From JAGREO01 sp020446285 (GTDB taxonomy: Bacteria; Pseudomonadota; Alphaproteobacteria; Geminicoccales; Geminicoccaceae), in assembly GCA_041398005.1 (NCBI GenBank), contig JAWKVP010000003.1, positions 248,001 to 312,000 on the forward strand: a stretch of DNA of 64,000 nucleotides. The letters are read 5' to 3'. The notes under the pieces were generated by a model. It was not told where the DNA came from. It saw only the letters and a list, made by a program, of their open reading frames with translations, and did no database searches. Positions 38,617 to 45,947 of the stretch are shown piece after piece. Within the stretch, counting starts at the first letter, position 1; the number at the start of each line of letters is the position of its first letter. Made by a program: the position numbers and the translations under genes.

Positions 38617-38834
38617 GGCAGACGTCTCCTCGATCTGGCCCGGTTTCCCTCTTGCGACAGTCTTAGCAGCGTGTTGAAGAAATGCCGATAGCCGCGATTC
38701 CCCTCGTCTGCGCGAACACCCTCGCCGCCGCCATATGCGCATACGGTCGCGGCATGGCGGCGCTTGATCATTGCAGCGCTTTCGAGTAGCAACGCCGCCA
38801 TCGAACGTCACTGGCAACAGGCAGGTGACATTCC

Positions 38835-38909
38835 GGGCGCGTAGCTCAGCGGGAGAGCACTGCCTTCACACGGCAGGGGTCACAGGTTCAATCCCTGTCG
38901 CGCCCACCA
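38835..38909 (+). tRNA. tRNA-Val (anticodon CAC)
   Basis: The 75-base cloverleaf includes an encoded CCA end. The acceptor arm pairs GGGCGCG (38835-38841) with CGCGCCC (38899-38905). The anticodon stem CTGCC/GGCAG encloses the loop TTCACAC with anticodon CAC at 38867-38869. The T arm ACAGG-TTCAATC-CCTGT is intact. Chromosomal genes end here and phage genes begin 45 bases later, so its 3' end is the integration site. Confidence 0.96.
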
Positions 38910-38911
38910 AT
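38880..38911 (+). other. Probable left attachment site (attL) in tRNA-Val 3' end
   Basis: The T arm and acceptor 3' half of tRNA-Val are the usual core for tyrosine-recombinase phages, and phage genes start immediately after. The exact core cannot be set without the right end (attR), which is outside the window. Confidence 0.6.
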
Positions 38912-38953
38912 AATTTCAAAGACTTAGTGATTTGGTAGACAGTGATTTCGTGT

Positions 38954-39469
38954 TCATTTGAACACGCCTTCCTTTTCGCTTCGCTCGGCGGACACCATCT
39001 CAAAAGTCTGACTGATCGTGCGCGGGCTTTCCCAGGCCTCGCCCGTCTGCTTGTCGATCATTGTTCGCGACACCTCGAGCTGATAACGCCCTGGCGGCAG
39101 CTCGGCACATCTCGGATCGCTTGTGTAAACTTCGAGTGAGAGCACGAGCGTGCTTTCGCCTTGATCGTAATCGTTTTGCCCCGATCCGCCGCAAACTTGC
39201 ACTGGTGAAGTTCCGCCGAGCACTTTCACTTCCGCACGCCAGACCCCCTTCACGTCGCGCAATGTGATCCCGGTGCGCTGCTCAGTCACAGTCAGATCGC
39301 CATAGATCCCTGGCCCCACGTCGAGACTGTCGACAATGTACCATGGTTCTGGTTGCGTTTCTCGAATCACAAAATTCACGCTGATCGTGACCCCGAGCAT
39401 TGTAGTGACGGTGATTGCGATCGCGAAACTGACCGCCACCGCGATGGGCGAAGCCGCGATCTTCTTCAT
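38954..39469 (-). CDS. Membrane-anchored phage protein, unknown function
   Basis: This 171-residue protein has an N-terminal membrane helix (IAVAVSFAIAITVTTMLGVTI) and a beta-rich periplasmic-type domain with two Cys (VQVCGGSG and DPRCAEL). I do not recognise it. It is the last gene of the minus-strand lysis/tail operon and its ATG overlaps the stop of the next gene upstream by four bases. The position next to the attachment site is typical for accessory lysis or lysogenic-conversion genes. Confidence 0.6.
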   Translation of the reverse strand: MKKIAASPIAVAVSFAIAITVTTMLGVTISVNFVIRETQPEPWYIVDSLDVGPGIYGDLTVTEQRTGITLRDVKGVWRAEVKVLGGTSPVQVCGGSGQNDYDQGESTLVLSLEVYTSDPRCAELPPGRYQLEVSRTMIDKQTGEAWESPRTISQTFEMVSAERSEKEGVFK

Positions 39470-39801
39470 TGAGCGATCCTCGCAATGATCTCCATTGTCA
39501 GATCGGGTGCGATCTGAATCAAAGCCCAGACCGCCGCGCCGACTGTCGAAATCACGCCGCTGGCCACGACAACGGCAAACCGGACTTTGTCGACATCCGT
39601 CTTGTTCTCGCTCACCGACGTCAAGACCGTGTGCATACGTTTGCGCATCTCATCGAAGCTGTCGCGTAGAGCAGTCACCCGCTCGCGCAGCACCATGAGC
39701 TCGACCGACGTCGCTTCGAGCTTATCGGTCGTTTCCTTGAGGTCATCTATAGCGCGAGACAACTTTGTCTCTTGAGCCGCAATCTGAGATTCCAAGTTCA
39801 C
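39466..39801 (-). CDS. Coiled-coil protein with C-terminal membrane helix (lysis-associated candidate)
   Basis: This 111-residue protein is a long coiled coil (residues about 1-70, heptads around KLSRAIDDLKETTDKLEATS) followed by one membrane helix (VVVASGVISTVGAAVWALIQI). The layout resembles XhlA-type hemolysin/holin accessory proteins, but similarity is by architecture only. It overlaps the downstream gene and sits in the lysis cassette near the endolysin. Confidence 0.55.
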   Translation of the reverse strand: MNLESQIAAQETKLSRAIDDLKETTDKLEATSVELMVLRERVTALRDSFDEMRKRMHTVLTSVSENKTDVDKVRFAVVVASGVISTVGAAVWALIQIAPDLTMEIIARIAQ

Positions 39802-39808
39802 GATATGC

Positions 39809-40069
39809 CTATTCGGTCGTCAGATCCGGGCTTTGCAGGCGCTCGGGAAGATCCACCGGCCGCGTCGCCGGCCGGAACAATGTTCGGCCATGTTCGTCGA
39901 AATCGCGCGAAGCGCAATCGCATGGGTTGAAGCCATTGCGCGGATGAGATCGCAGGTCAACCAGCGTCCAAACCAGAAGGCCCGACAGAACCGCAACCAA
40001 AAGCGCCACGCGCGGTGCAATACATCCGAGCGCCAAGGCAAACGGTCCCGCTATCCAAGCCTGGATCAC
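39809..40069 (-). CDS. Small phage membrane protein
   Basis: This 86-residue protein has hydrophobic stretches at residues about 5-35 (FALALGCIAPRVALLVAVLS) and a polar C-terminus with two Cys (NPCDCASRD). It could be a spanin- or holin-like component given the location, but no motif proves it. Its start overlaps the stop of the upstream gene by four bases. Confidence 0.5.
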   Translation of the reverse strand: MIQAWIAGPFALALGCIAPRVALLVAVLSGLLVWTLVDLRSHPRNGFNPCDCASRDFDEHGRTLFRPATRPVDLPERLQSPDLTTE

Positions 40070-40272
40070 GGTGCCTCGCGCTCCTGCATGGCCGCATGGA
40101 AATCCGCGCGCGCCCGCCGCACGTTTGCCTTCGAGCGCTCGACGACGGCATCGAACACTGCGTCCAACTCCTCCGGGTCGAGGGTTTCTGCTTGCTTGAT
40201 CTCGAGAGCTGCGCGAGTGCCCAGATCGAGAAGGTTGACGACGCCGACAAGGATCGGGGCGGGAATGCTCAT
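40066..40272 (-). CDS. Small phage protein, unknown function
   Basis: This 68-residue, mostly helical and charged protein (LDPEELDAVFDAVVERSKAN) has no recognised family. Four-base overlaps with both neighbours show it is translated as part of the lysis operon. Confidence 0.5.
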   Translation of the reverse strand: MSIPAPILVGVVNLLDLGTRAALEIKQAETLDPEELDAVFDAVVERSKANVRRARADFHAAMQEREAP

Positions 40273-40802
40273 TGCACGTCTCCGCTGATGGCGATCAAGT
40301 CGAGCGCAGCCGCCTTGACCGCAGCAATCGTCTCGTAGCGCGTCGCCGTCTGCTCCTCGCAGATGGGGCCAATGCGATCATCGATGGCGAGGGCGCGGCG
40401 TGCATTCTCGTCGCTCAGATCGCCAGATCGCGACGCCGCCGCGACGGAGTGAAGTGCTGCAGCATAGGTCTCGCACACACGGGCAATCGTCAGCGCCTCG
40501 CGCTGCGCGGGTGTAGCATTCTGCGGCACGCAGCTCGTGAGCAGCAGCAGAGCAAGCGCGCTCATGGTAGCCGTCTGCACAGCCTCCTTTTTCAGCATCC
40601 CGCGCGAGATGCTGAAAGCCGCAATCGGAACAACCGGGCCTAGCGCCCAGAACCACGGGATCTCGAACCCCTGTGTGTGCGCCACCGCGCCTGCCGCGCA
40701 ATAAATCAGATAGCCGAGCGTGATCTTGCCTTCGCTCGTCTTCATTCCGTCCTTGAGGAGCGCAGACAGATCCGATGCGATCGAAGTGAGCTGAGTTGCC
40801 AT
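40269..40802 (-). CDS. Putative holin-like membrane protein fused to a helical tail
   Basis: This protein of about 177 residues has hydrophobic segments at residues about 28-45 (LGYLIYCAAGAVAHTQG) and 50-90 (FWALGPVVPIAAFSIS and ATMSALALLLLTSC), then a soluble helical part. Placement immediately downstream of an M15 endolysin supports a holin role. The second segment ends in a lipobox-like LLTSC, so this could instead be two joined functions, holin and an Rz1-like lipoprotein. The ATG at 40802 is chosen; the longer frame upstream overlaps the endolysin. Confidence 0.5.
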   Translation of the reverse strand: MATQLTSIASDLSALLKDGMKTSEGKITLGYLIYCAAGAVAHTQGFEIPWFWALGPVVPIAAFSISRGMLKKEAVQTATMSALALLLLTSCVPQNATPAQREALTIARVCETYAAALHSVAAASRSGDLSDENARRALAIDDRIGPICEEQTATRYETIAAVKAAALDLIAISGDVQ

Positions 40803-40803
40803 G

Positions 40804-41220
40804 TCAGTATGTCCAGCAACGAGGTTGCAGTGTGTCGATGTGCAGAAACCCGCGCGATGGTGCAAAGCCAAAGCCTGTGAAGCCGATCCGCATTGCCAGT
40901 GCAGCAAGCGGCATGATCGTCTGCGAATGGGCGCGAATATCGAAGGCGACCCCTTTGGTGTGCGGTCCATCACTGCCGGTCGTTGACACGCGCATGTTGT
41001 GCTCAGGCGTCCGGTAGCCGCTGACGACGGTCAGTGGCTTGCCCCATGCAGTGCGTAGCGCCTGCAAGCGGTCGAGCGCTTCGGGCACGACAAGGAGACT
41101 CCCCCTGTCGCCAGCCTTCGTCGAGACGGCATGGCACGCGATTTCGAACGGGCGGAAATTTGGCCACCTGGCAAAGAGCGCCGCCGCCTCGCTGTAGTGC
41201 TTGAAGAGCGTTGGTCTCAT
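40804..41220 (-). CDS. Phage endolysin, peptidase M15 family
   Basis: This 138-residue D-Ala-D-Ala carboxypeptidase-like endolysin has the M15 zinc-site motifs SGYRTPEHNMRV, then GPHTKGVAFDI (His and Asp ligands) and GFLHIDTLQPRCWTY (second His). It would cut the peptide part of peptidoglycan at lysis. No signal peptide is present, so it needs a holin. It overlaps the PL6-like gene start region by four bases. Confidence 0.88.
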   Translation of the reverse strand: MRPTLFKHYSEAAALFARWPNFRPFEIACHAVSTKAGDRGSLLVVPEALDRLQALRTAWGKPLTVVSGYRTPEHNMRVSTTGSDGPHTKGVAFDIRAHSQTIMPLAALAMRIGFTGFGFAPSRGFLHIDTLQPRCWTY

Positions 41221-42437
41221 GCCGCCCTCAAGCCCACCTCGTCGCGGGCGAGCCGGGCGGCCTCGCGGGGCACATATCCAGCCGGCAGTTCGTCATGAAT
41301 GATCGCCGTGCCGTTCTTTTGCGTGATCTCGCCGCGGTGTCCCCATATCTCACATTCGAGCGGCGGCAAGGGATAGGAGCCGCCGTAGCTGTCACCGAAA
41401 AGCAGATCGCCCTCGCAATCGATCAGACGTGCCCGATAGGCTTGCGGCGGGTTGGTGCTGCCGTCGGTCCAGCGATCCTTGCCGGACATCGGCCCGCGTG
41501 CCCTGGTGCGTTTGGACCAGATGCAGGAGAGCGCTTCATTGCCCGGACCCCGGTGGATTGTCCATTTCTTGCAATCCATGCGGACGCCGATCAGGCGGTT
41601 GTTCGAGCCCTGACGGATGCAGATCGAGCCTTCCGGGCTGTCGCGGATCTCGCAATCCTCGGCGGTGTTCTCGCTGCTCTTGAATTCGAGCACCTTGTCG
41701 CCGGTATTGCAGCGCTCGAACAGGCAGCGCCGGAGCAGCCACCGCGTTTTGACCGAGCTGCTATCCCAGTTCATCACCGAGTTGACGCCGCACATATAGG
41801 GGTTGTTGTAGGCCGCCTGTGTCGGCAAATCGTGGATGTAACACTCGTCGATCAGGAGCCCGAGCATGTGGTCGACCTCGTCCGCGCCCCGGCCGATGCC
41901 GCGCACGATCGCCTGCATGTCACCGGGCTTCCAGTGATCGGCGCGGGTCATGGTCATGTCGCAATGACGGATGGCGCAATTCTGCCCGCGTCGCGGCCGG
42001 ATGGGCACCGAGTAACGGCCGGTGCCGGCGGCGGTGATCCGGCAGGCGTCGATGAGATGCTCCTCGCCCTGCCAGTCGATCGCCGGCCCGTCGAGATCGA
42101 GGTCGCGCAGGATGATTCGCCGCGACGAGCGCGCAAAATCCATCTTGAGCGGCACACGCGCCCCGAGCGGATAGACGCTGGCGATCTCAAGGTCGCTGCC
42201 ATGGATGGCCAGCGCCGGCCCGTCGAAGTCGCCACCGCTGGCAAGCTCAATGCGCATCGGCTGCTCACGGCCGGCGACGGCCTGGCGCAATTCGCGGTGA
42301 TCCTCCACGCGCACGACACGCGGGCCGATGGGCACCGGCTCGACCGGCGGCAGCCGCTCGTCGAGCTGGCGCGTCACCTCCTCCTTGATGCCGGCGCGGA
42401 TCATCTCGGCGATGGCGTCAGTAGCGTCAGTGTTCAT
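41217..42437 (-). CDS. Phage tail protein with PL6-like (alginate/chondroitin lyase) beta-helix
   Basis: This 406-residue protein is a right-handed beta-helix. The segment VLEFKSSENTAEDCEIRDS then SICIRQGSNNRLIGVRM aligns with the catalytic coil of polysaccharide lyase family 6. Lys253 and Arg275 match the Lys250/Arg271 pair of chondroitinase B in spacing (22 versus 21 residues). The two acidic residues that bind calcium just before the Lys in PL6 appear to be Gly and Lys here. It is probably a tailspike depolymerase that digests host exopolysaccharide, or an inactive receptor-binding relative. It sits between the tail-fibre gene and the endolysin. Confidence 0.7.
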   Translation of the reverse strand: MNTDATDAIAEMIRAGIKEEVTRQLDERLPPVEPVPIGPRVVRVEDHRELRQAVAGREQPMRIELASGGDFDGPALAIHGSDLEIASVYPLGARVPLKMDFARSSRRIILRDLDLDGPAIDWQGEEHLIDACRITAAGTGRYSVPIRPRRGQNCAIRHCDMTMTRADHWKPGDMQAIVRGIGRGADEVDHMLGLLIDECYIHDLPTQAAYNNPYMCGVNSVMNWDSSSVKTRWLLRRCLFERCNTGDKVLEFKSSENTAEDCEIRDSPEGSICIRQGSNNRLIGVRMDCKKWTIHRGPGNEALSCIWSKRTRARGPMSGKDRWTDGSTNPPQAYRARLIDCEGDLLFGDSYGGSYPLPPLECEIWGHRGEITQKNGTAIIHDELPAGYVPREAARLARDEVGLRAA

Positions 42438-43807
42438 GCGAACTCCGCATCAGCAGTTGCGTGGACGTAGTAGGGATCCTGAGCGCTCGCCGACGGCGAC
42501 GATCCCGTTCGCCAAGTCGCACGGCGACGTCCGTGATGTTCGTCGCCGAGCGCTCCCGAATTGATGCCGTCGGCTGCATTCCAAGCCTCCGCATTCGCGG
42601 CCATTGGATTGAATGTCGTGACCGTCGGAACTGCCCGCATCTCACTCGGGAAGTCCCAATTCCACACCGCGCGGCCATTGCCATAGGTCGCTCGTGCAAC
42701 CATTGCCCCAGCCAGCGATCCGACGTTCTGCGTTGGCGTCACACCGAGATCGAATGTCTTGTTGAAATACCGCTGGCATCGGTGGAGCTCGGCATCATGT
42801 GCACGCTCCTCGAACGGCGTGCGCGCGCCGCCGATTTCGAACTGCACCCGGCAGAGATGGAAATTGTTCGAAGCCGATGCGAGGACATTTTCCTGTGACG
42901 ACGTGCAGATGAGGTTTCCCGCCTGCCAAGCTCCTGGCGTTGTTTGCCCGGCTGTCCCCGATCCCAGACACCAGATCATCCGGACGCCTTCACTCTCGTC
43001 ATTCCCCCAGGTGCCAGTCGTGTCCATCGTCAGCGAGATGGTCTTTGTTTCCCAGGTGTTCGCGGCGTTGACCGTGTATTCGGCCACATAGCTTCGGTTC
43101 TTCGCGGCGTTCTGGAAGGCCACGCAATAGGTGCCCGCCACCGATGCGTAGACGTCGAAACTGAGCGTTGCTTTTCGCGCCGACGCATGACCGGATTTCA
43201 GCCGTTTGGCGAAAAGCCCTTCGATGACGTGTTCGAGTGCGTAGAAGTCGCCAGCATCCAGCGCGCCATCACTCGATGTCACATCAACATGCAGCGATTG
43301 TATAATTTGTGGATCTGGTACGGTCTCGGATTTTTTGACCGTGACCACACCCGAGCCGGATTTCCGCCAATGAAAACGATCGGCTGTCACCTGGCCATTT
43401 GCGGCGCCTGTGAACGTCGACCCTCGCTGCCAAATATCCATCAGACCGTTCACCACAAGGTTTCGATCACCGAAGATCGGCCCCGCATGTTCGGTCGCAG
43501 CCGCGGCCGCGTTCGTCTGCTTGATCTCGCCAAAGGTCACGCCCGGTGTATCGCCCCCGGCGAATACAATGCCATCCGCCGTATTGTCGATTGTGGCCAG
43601 AGAAATCCAGCTTTCGCCGTCGTGAACTTTCCATTCCCACGCGCCATTATTGGCGGTATCGAGCCACTGTACACCGACGCCTGGGCTTGCCGGGGCCGTC
43701 GCACCCGCGTGCATGCTGCGCACGACTTCGATGTTCTCGTGTGTCTGGTTGACCTGACCAGCTGTCAGGATCTGCCCGACCGAGAAACTTTGCGGAACGT
43801 ATGCCAA
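42434..43807 (-). CDS. Phage tail fibre protein
   Basis: This 457-residue protein starts with a short collar-like region (SVGQILTAGQVNQTHENIEV) seen in many alphaproteobacterial tail fibres. A jelly-roll-like, carbohydrate-binding-type middle domain follows (LMDIWQRGSTFTG, NAANTWETKTISLTMD, VQFEIGGARTPFEER). It likely recognises the host surface. The start is a TTG with GAGGT six bases upstream. It is the first gene of the minus-strand operon ending at 38954 and overlaps the PL6-like gene. Confidence 0.75.
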   Translation of the reverse strand: MAYVPQSFSVGQILTAGQVNQTHENIEVVRSMHAGATAPASPGVGVQWLDTANNGAWEWKVHDGESWISLATIDNTADGIVFAGGDTPGVTFGEIKQTNAAAAATEHAGPIFGDRNLVVNGLMDIWQRGSTFTGAANGQVTADRFHWRKSGSGVVTVKKSETVPDPQIIQSLHVDVTSSDGALDAGDFYALEHVIEGLFAKRLKSGHASARKATLSFDVYASVAGTYCVAFQNAAKNRSYVAEYTVNAANTWETKTISLTMDTTGTWGNDESEGVRMIWCLGSGTAGQTTPGAWQAGNLICTSSQENVLASASNNFHLCRVQFEIGGARTPFEERAHDAELHRCQRYFNKTFDLGVTPTQNVGSLAGAMVARATYGNGRAVWNWDFPSEMRAVPTVTTFNPMAANAEAWNAADGINSGALGDEHHGRRRATWRTGSSPSASAQDPYYVHATADAEFA

Positions 43808-43877
43808 TTTGACCTCGACAAGCTTATAAATTGAGGTTCAACCTCTATGCCTTCGAACTGCTCGTGTAAACAAACTC
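43808..43877. other. Divergent gap with small palindrome
   Basis: Between the tail-fibre gene and the DUF3768 promoter is a 13-base palindrome GAGGTT-C-AACCTC at 43833-43845. It may be an operator for late transcription. No gene is seen. Confidence 0.35.
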
Positions 43878-43906
43878 TTGTCTTACATGTATAAAATTAT
43901 TATACT
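43878..43906 (+). promoter_or_regulatory. Phage promoter with 17-bp operator (site 1)
   Basis: The -35 box TTGTCT (43878-43883) and -10 box TATACT (43901-43906) are 17 bases apart. The perfect palindrome GTATAAAATTATTATAC (43889-43905) overlaps the -10 box. It drives the DUF3768 gene. Confidence 0.8.
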
Positions 43907-43932
43907 TACTACATCAAATAAGGGAGAGATTA

Positions 43933-44337
43933 ATGCACTCTGCAACTGCCTCTATCGAAGAAACCAGTCAAAAAATCGCCCTGTTGAACGACCAGTGCCG
44001 TTCCGCGATGGGTATCGCCTGCAGTCTCTTTCAGACCGCCGGAATTGCCGCCCTCAGCGAGGGATTGCAATCACGCATTCGCGAGGCCGTCGAGACCTAC
44101 GACGCATTCGACGACGACAACGATCCGTGGGGCGAACACGATTTCGGATCGTTCTGGATCCGAGGCGGCGCGTCAAAGGAAGTTATCTACGACAAAAAGC
44201 CCGATGGCGGTGGCTGGAAGCGCGTCTTCTGGAAAATCGACTACTATGATAAGGCGGTTCGCTATGGATCCCCCGATCCGGCAAACCCCCGCGTCACCAC
44301 CCGTTTGCTCACGATTGTGCTCGCAGAGGAATACTGA
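43933..44337 (+). CDS. DUF3768 domain protein
   Basis: This 134-residue protein matches the DUF3768 family: IALLNDQCRSAMG near the start, NDPWGEHDFGSFWIRG in the middle, and FWKIDYYDKAVRYGSPDPAN with TTRLLTIVLAEEY at the end. The family is common on alphaproteobacterial plasmids, ICEs and prophages; its function is unknown. AGGGAGAG precedes the ATG. An upstream operator-containing promoter suggests repression in the lysogen. Confidence 0.85.
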   Translation: MHSATASIEETSQKIALLNDQCRSAMGIACSLFQTAGIAALSEGLQSRIREAVETYDAFDDDNDPWGEHDFGSFWIRGGASKEVIYDKKPDGGGWKRVFWKIDYYDKAVRYGSPDPANPRVTTRLLTIVLAEEY

Positions 44338-44338
44338 G

Positions 44339-44575
44339 ATGAAGGGAACGACGCGCCGCTGCATGAACTGCGCAGGGTACTTTCACATCAACCACATCGA
44401 GGGTCAGTGCCGGCGGCGAGCGCCGGCCTTGCCTCGCATCGACGCCCAGGTTCTCGCAGACATGGATGGCAAACCCGACCCCTCATATGGGATCTGGCCG
44501 AGCGTCTGCCACGACGATTGGTGCGGCGAATGGGAAGCGGAAATCATCGATCGCGGAAGGCGGAGAAGGAGATGA
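44339..44575 (+). CDS. Small Cys-rich phage protein
   Basis: This 78-residue protein has an N-terminal CxxC (RRCMNCAGYFH) followed by GQCRRR and a later CHDDWCGEW, a likely zinc-ribbon-like arrangement. It starts right after the DUF3768 stop and its stop overlaps the next start (ATGA). The family is not recognised. Confidence 0.55.
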   Translation: MKGTTRRCMNCAGYFHINHIEGQCRRRAPALPRIDAQVLADMDGKPDPSYGIWPSVCHDDWCGEWEAEIIDRGRRRRR

Positions 44576-44751
44576 AGCTGCTCGGCCTTCTCATTCTTGT
44601 CGTCGCACTCTACGGCTTCGGATTATCGGTCTCCCGCGCCATCTTCGATGGCAACACTGTGCCCGTGAGCTTCTGGATCAGCGGATTTCTCGGTGCCATA
44701 TGTCTCGCAACCTATCAGGAAAAGCAGAAGAAGCGGCGAAACACCGACTGA
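44572..44751 (+). CDS. Small two-helix membrane protein
   Basis: This 59-residue protein has two hydrophobic segments (LLGLLILVVALYGFGLSVS and FWISGFLGAICLATY) and a Lys/Arg-rich C-terminus. AGAAGGAG lies just before its ATG, which overlaps the upstream stop. Function unknown; it could be a superinfection-exclusion type membrane protein, but nothing proves this. Confidence 0.5.
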   Translation: MKLLGLLILVVALYGFGLSVSRAIFDGNTVPVSFWISGFLGAICLATYQEKQKKRRNTD

Positions 44752-44799
44752 GCATACGCATTCACAACGGGAATTATACACATTTATGCGCATAGACTA

Positions 44800-44834
44800 T
44801 TGACAAATCCGCGTTTATGTGTATGAATACACAT
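44800..44834 (+). promoter_or_regulatory. hicAB promoter and palindromic operator
   Basis: TTGACA (44800-44805) and TATGAA (44822-44827) are 16 bases apart. An 18-base palindrome with perfect 8-bp arms, ATGTGTAT-GA-ATACACAT (44817-44834), covers the -10 box and ends at the hicA start codon. This fits autorepression by HicB. Confidence 0.7.
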
Positions 44835-45023
44835 ATGAACAGCAAGCAGATCATTGCGGCGCTCAAGAAGGATGGATGGACCGAAATCGGGATCAAGGGC
44901 AGCCATCATCAGTTCAAGCATCCGACGAAACCGGGACGCGTCACCGTGATGCACCCGAAGAAGGATTTCGCGATCGGCACGCTGAAATCCATTGAGCGTC
45001 AGAGCGGTCTGAAATTTCGTTGA
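44835..45023 (+). CDS. hicA: HicA family toxin
   Basis: This 62-residue mRNA interferase toxin of type II toxin-antitoxin systems has the catalytic-His region GSHHQFKHPTKPGRVTVMHP and begins MNSKQIIAALKKDGW. An ATG at 44817 lies inside the operator, so the start at 44835 is used. With the predicted -10 at 44822-44827 the mRNA would begin at or just before this ATG, making it nearly leaderless. The stop overlaps the hicB leader by a few bases. Confidence 0.88.
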   Translation: MNSKQIIAALKKDGWTEIGIKGSHHQFKHPTKPGRVTVMHPKKDFAIGTLKSIERQSGLKFR

Positions 45024-45034
45024 AGGAAATGGAA

Positions 45035-45424
45035 ATGGCGACTTACCGGGCAGTGATCGAACAGGACGCAGATGGGTTCAGCGTTGTGTTTCCAGATTTC
45101 CCCGGCTGCGTTTCTGGTGGTGACACCGAAGAACAGACTCTGGACAATGCAGCCGAAGCGCTCTCCTTTCATATTGAAGGCATGATCGACGATGGCGACG
45201 CCATTCCCGCGCCAAGCCGGCTTTCCGATCCCTTGCCGGAATGGTGTAGGTCATATCTCGCAATGGTACTCGTGCCAGTGGATCTTCCGGGGCGAAGCGT
45301 GCGCGTGAACATCACGCTGGATGAGCGTCTGCTTGCGAAGATCGATGGCGCCGCCAAGAGCAAAGGTATGGCACGTTCTGCGTTCTTGAGCGCCGGCGCG
45401 AAGCTGATGCTCGCGGGAGGGTGA
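45035..45424 (+). CDS. hicB: HicB family antitoxin
   Basis: This antitoxin of about 129 residues pairs with HicA. The N-terminal HicB fold has MATYRAVIEQDADGFSVVFP and FPGCVSGGDTEEQTLDNAAEA; the C-terminal ribbon-helix-helix DNA-binding domain has VRVNITLDERLLAKIDGAAK. The ATG at 45035 follows GAAGGA at the right distance and gives the usual HicB start. It probably binds the palindrome before hicA. Confidence 0.9.
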   Translation: MATYRAVIEQDADGFSVVFPDFPGCVSGGDTEEQTLDNAAEALSFHIEGMIDDGDAIPAPSRLSDPLPEWCRSYLAMVLVPVDLPGRSVRVNITLDERLLAKIDGAAKSKGMARSAFLSAGAKLMLAGG

Positions 45425-45425
45425 G

Positions 45426-45721
45426 ATGTCCGTCGAAACCGAAATTTGAGATCCGGCCGAGCACATCAAAAGCCCGGAAGATGAGATCGAATATCTCAAG
45501 GCGGCGTTCGAGGTGGGAGAAGCTGACCTCATCGTTGCGGCGATTGGCGACATCGCGCGCGCGGTATGTCCAGCATCGCTCGGCAGGCCGGTATCAGCCG
45601 CGAAACGCTTTACAAGGCGTTCTCGGAAGGCGGCAATCCGACGCTCGGCACGCTACAGTCCGTGCTTGCTTCGCTCGGGTATCGGTTGGATCTGGCGGCG
45701 CAGGCAGAGGCAGGCGGATGA
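45426..45721 (+). pseudogene. Broken addiction-module antidote protein gene
   Basis: Two reading frames together encode a HigA-like HTH antidote of about 97 residues. The first frame runs MSVETEI, then an in-frame TGA where homologues usually have Trp, then DPAEHIKSPEDEIEYLK and GEADLIVAAIGDIARA. The second frame, starting at 45566, gives MSSIARQAGISRETLYKAF and GNPTLGTLQSVLASLGYRL. The shift falls in a short CG repeat (about 45553-45563). One base after the hicB stop, it would have been the third gene of the operon. Its toxin partner is absent. Confidence 0.75.
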
Positions 45722-45724
45722 TCG

Positions 45725-45947
45725 CTATGGCGTGGTCAGCATCGCCCGCAGGAGCATGTAGACGACGCCGAGCGTCACACCCATCGTCGTGAGCATCGAA
45801 CCGATGACCCACTTGATGGTGTCATTCTTGGCCGCCTGAACCTCGGACGTCACATGCGCCTTCAGGACGGCGACTTCGCTTCGAACCTTCTCGGTCTCCG
45901 CCGTGAGTTTCGCGTCGAGCTTTTCGATCGCACGGATGAGGCCCTGA
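45725..45947 (-). pseudogene. 3' part of a coiled-coil/membrane protein gene split by the IS
   Basis: The fragment encodes GLIRAIEKLDAKL, a coiled coil (TAETEKVRSEVAVLKAHVTS) and a C-terminal membrane helix (IGSMLTTMGVTLGVVYMLL). The layout resembles DUF1640/CCDC90-type proteins. Removing the IS and one copy of the 5-base target duplication joins it in frame to the fragment at 47902-47992, giving KHDVATQ-GLIRAIEKLD. Confidence 0.75.
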
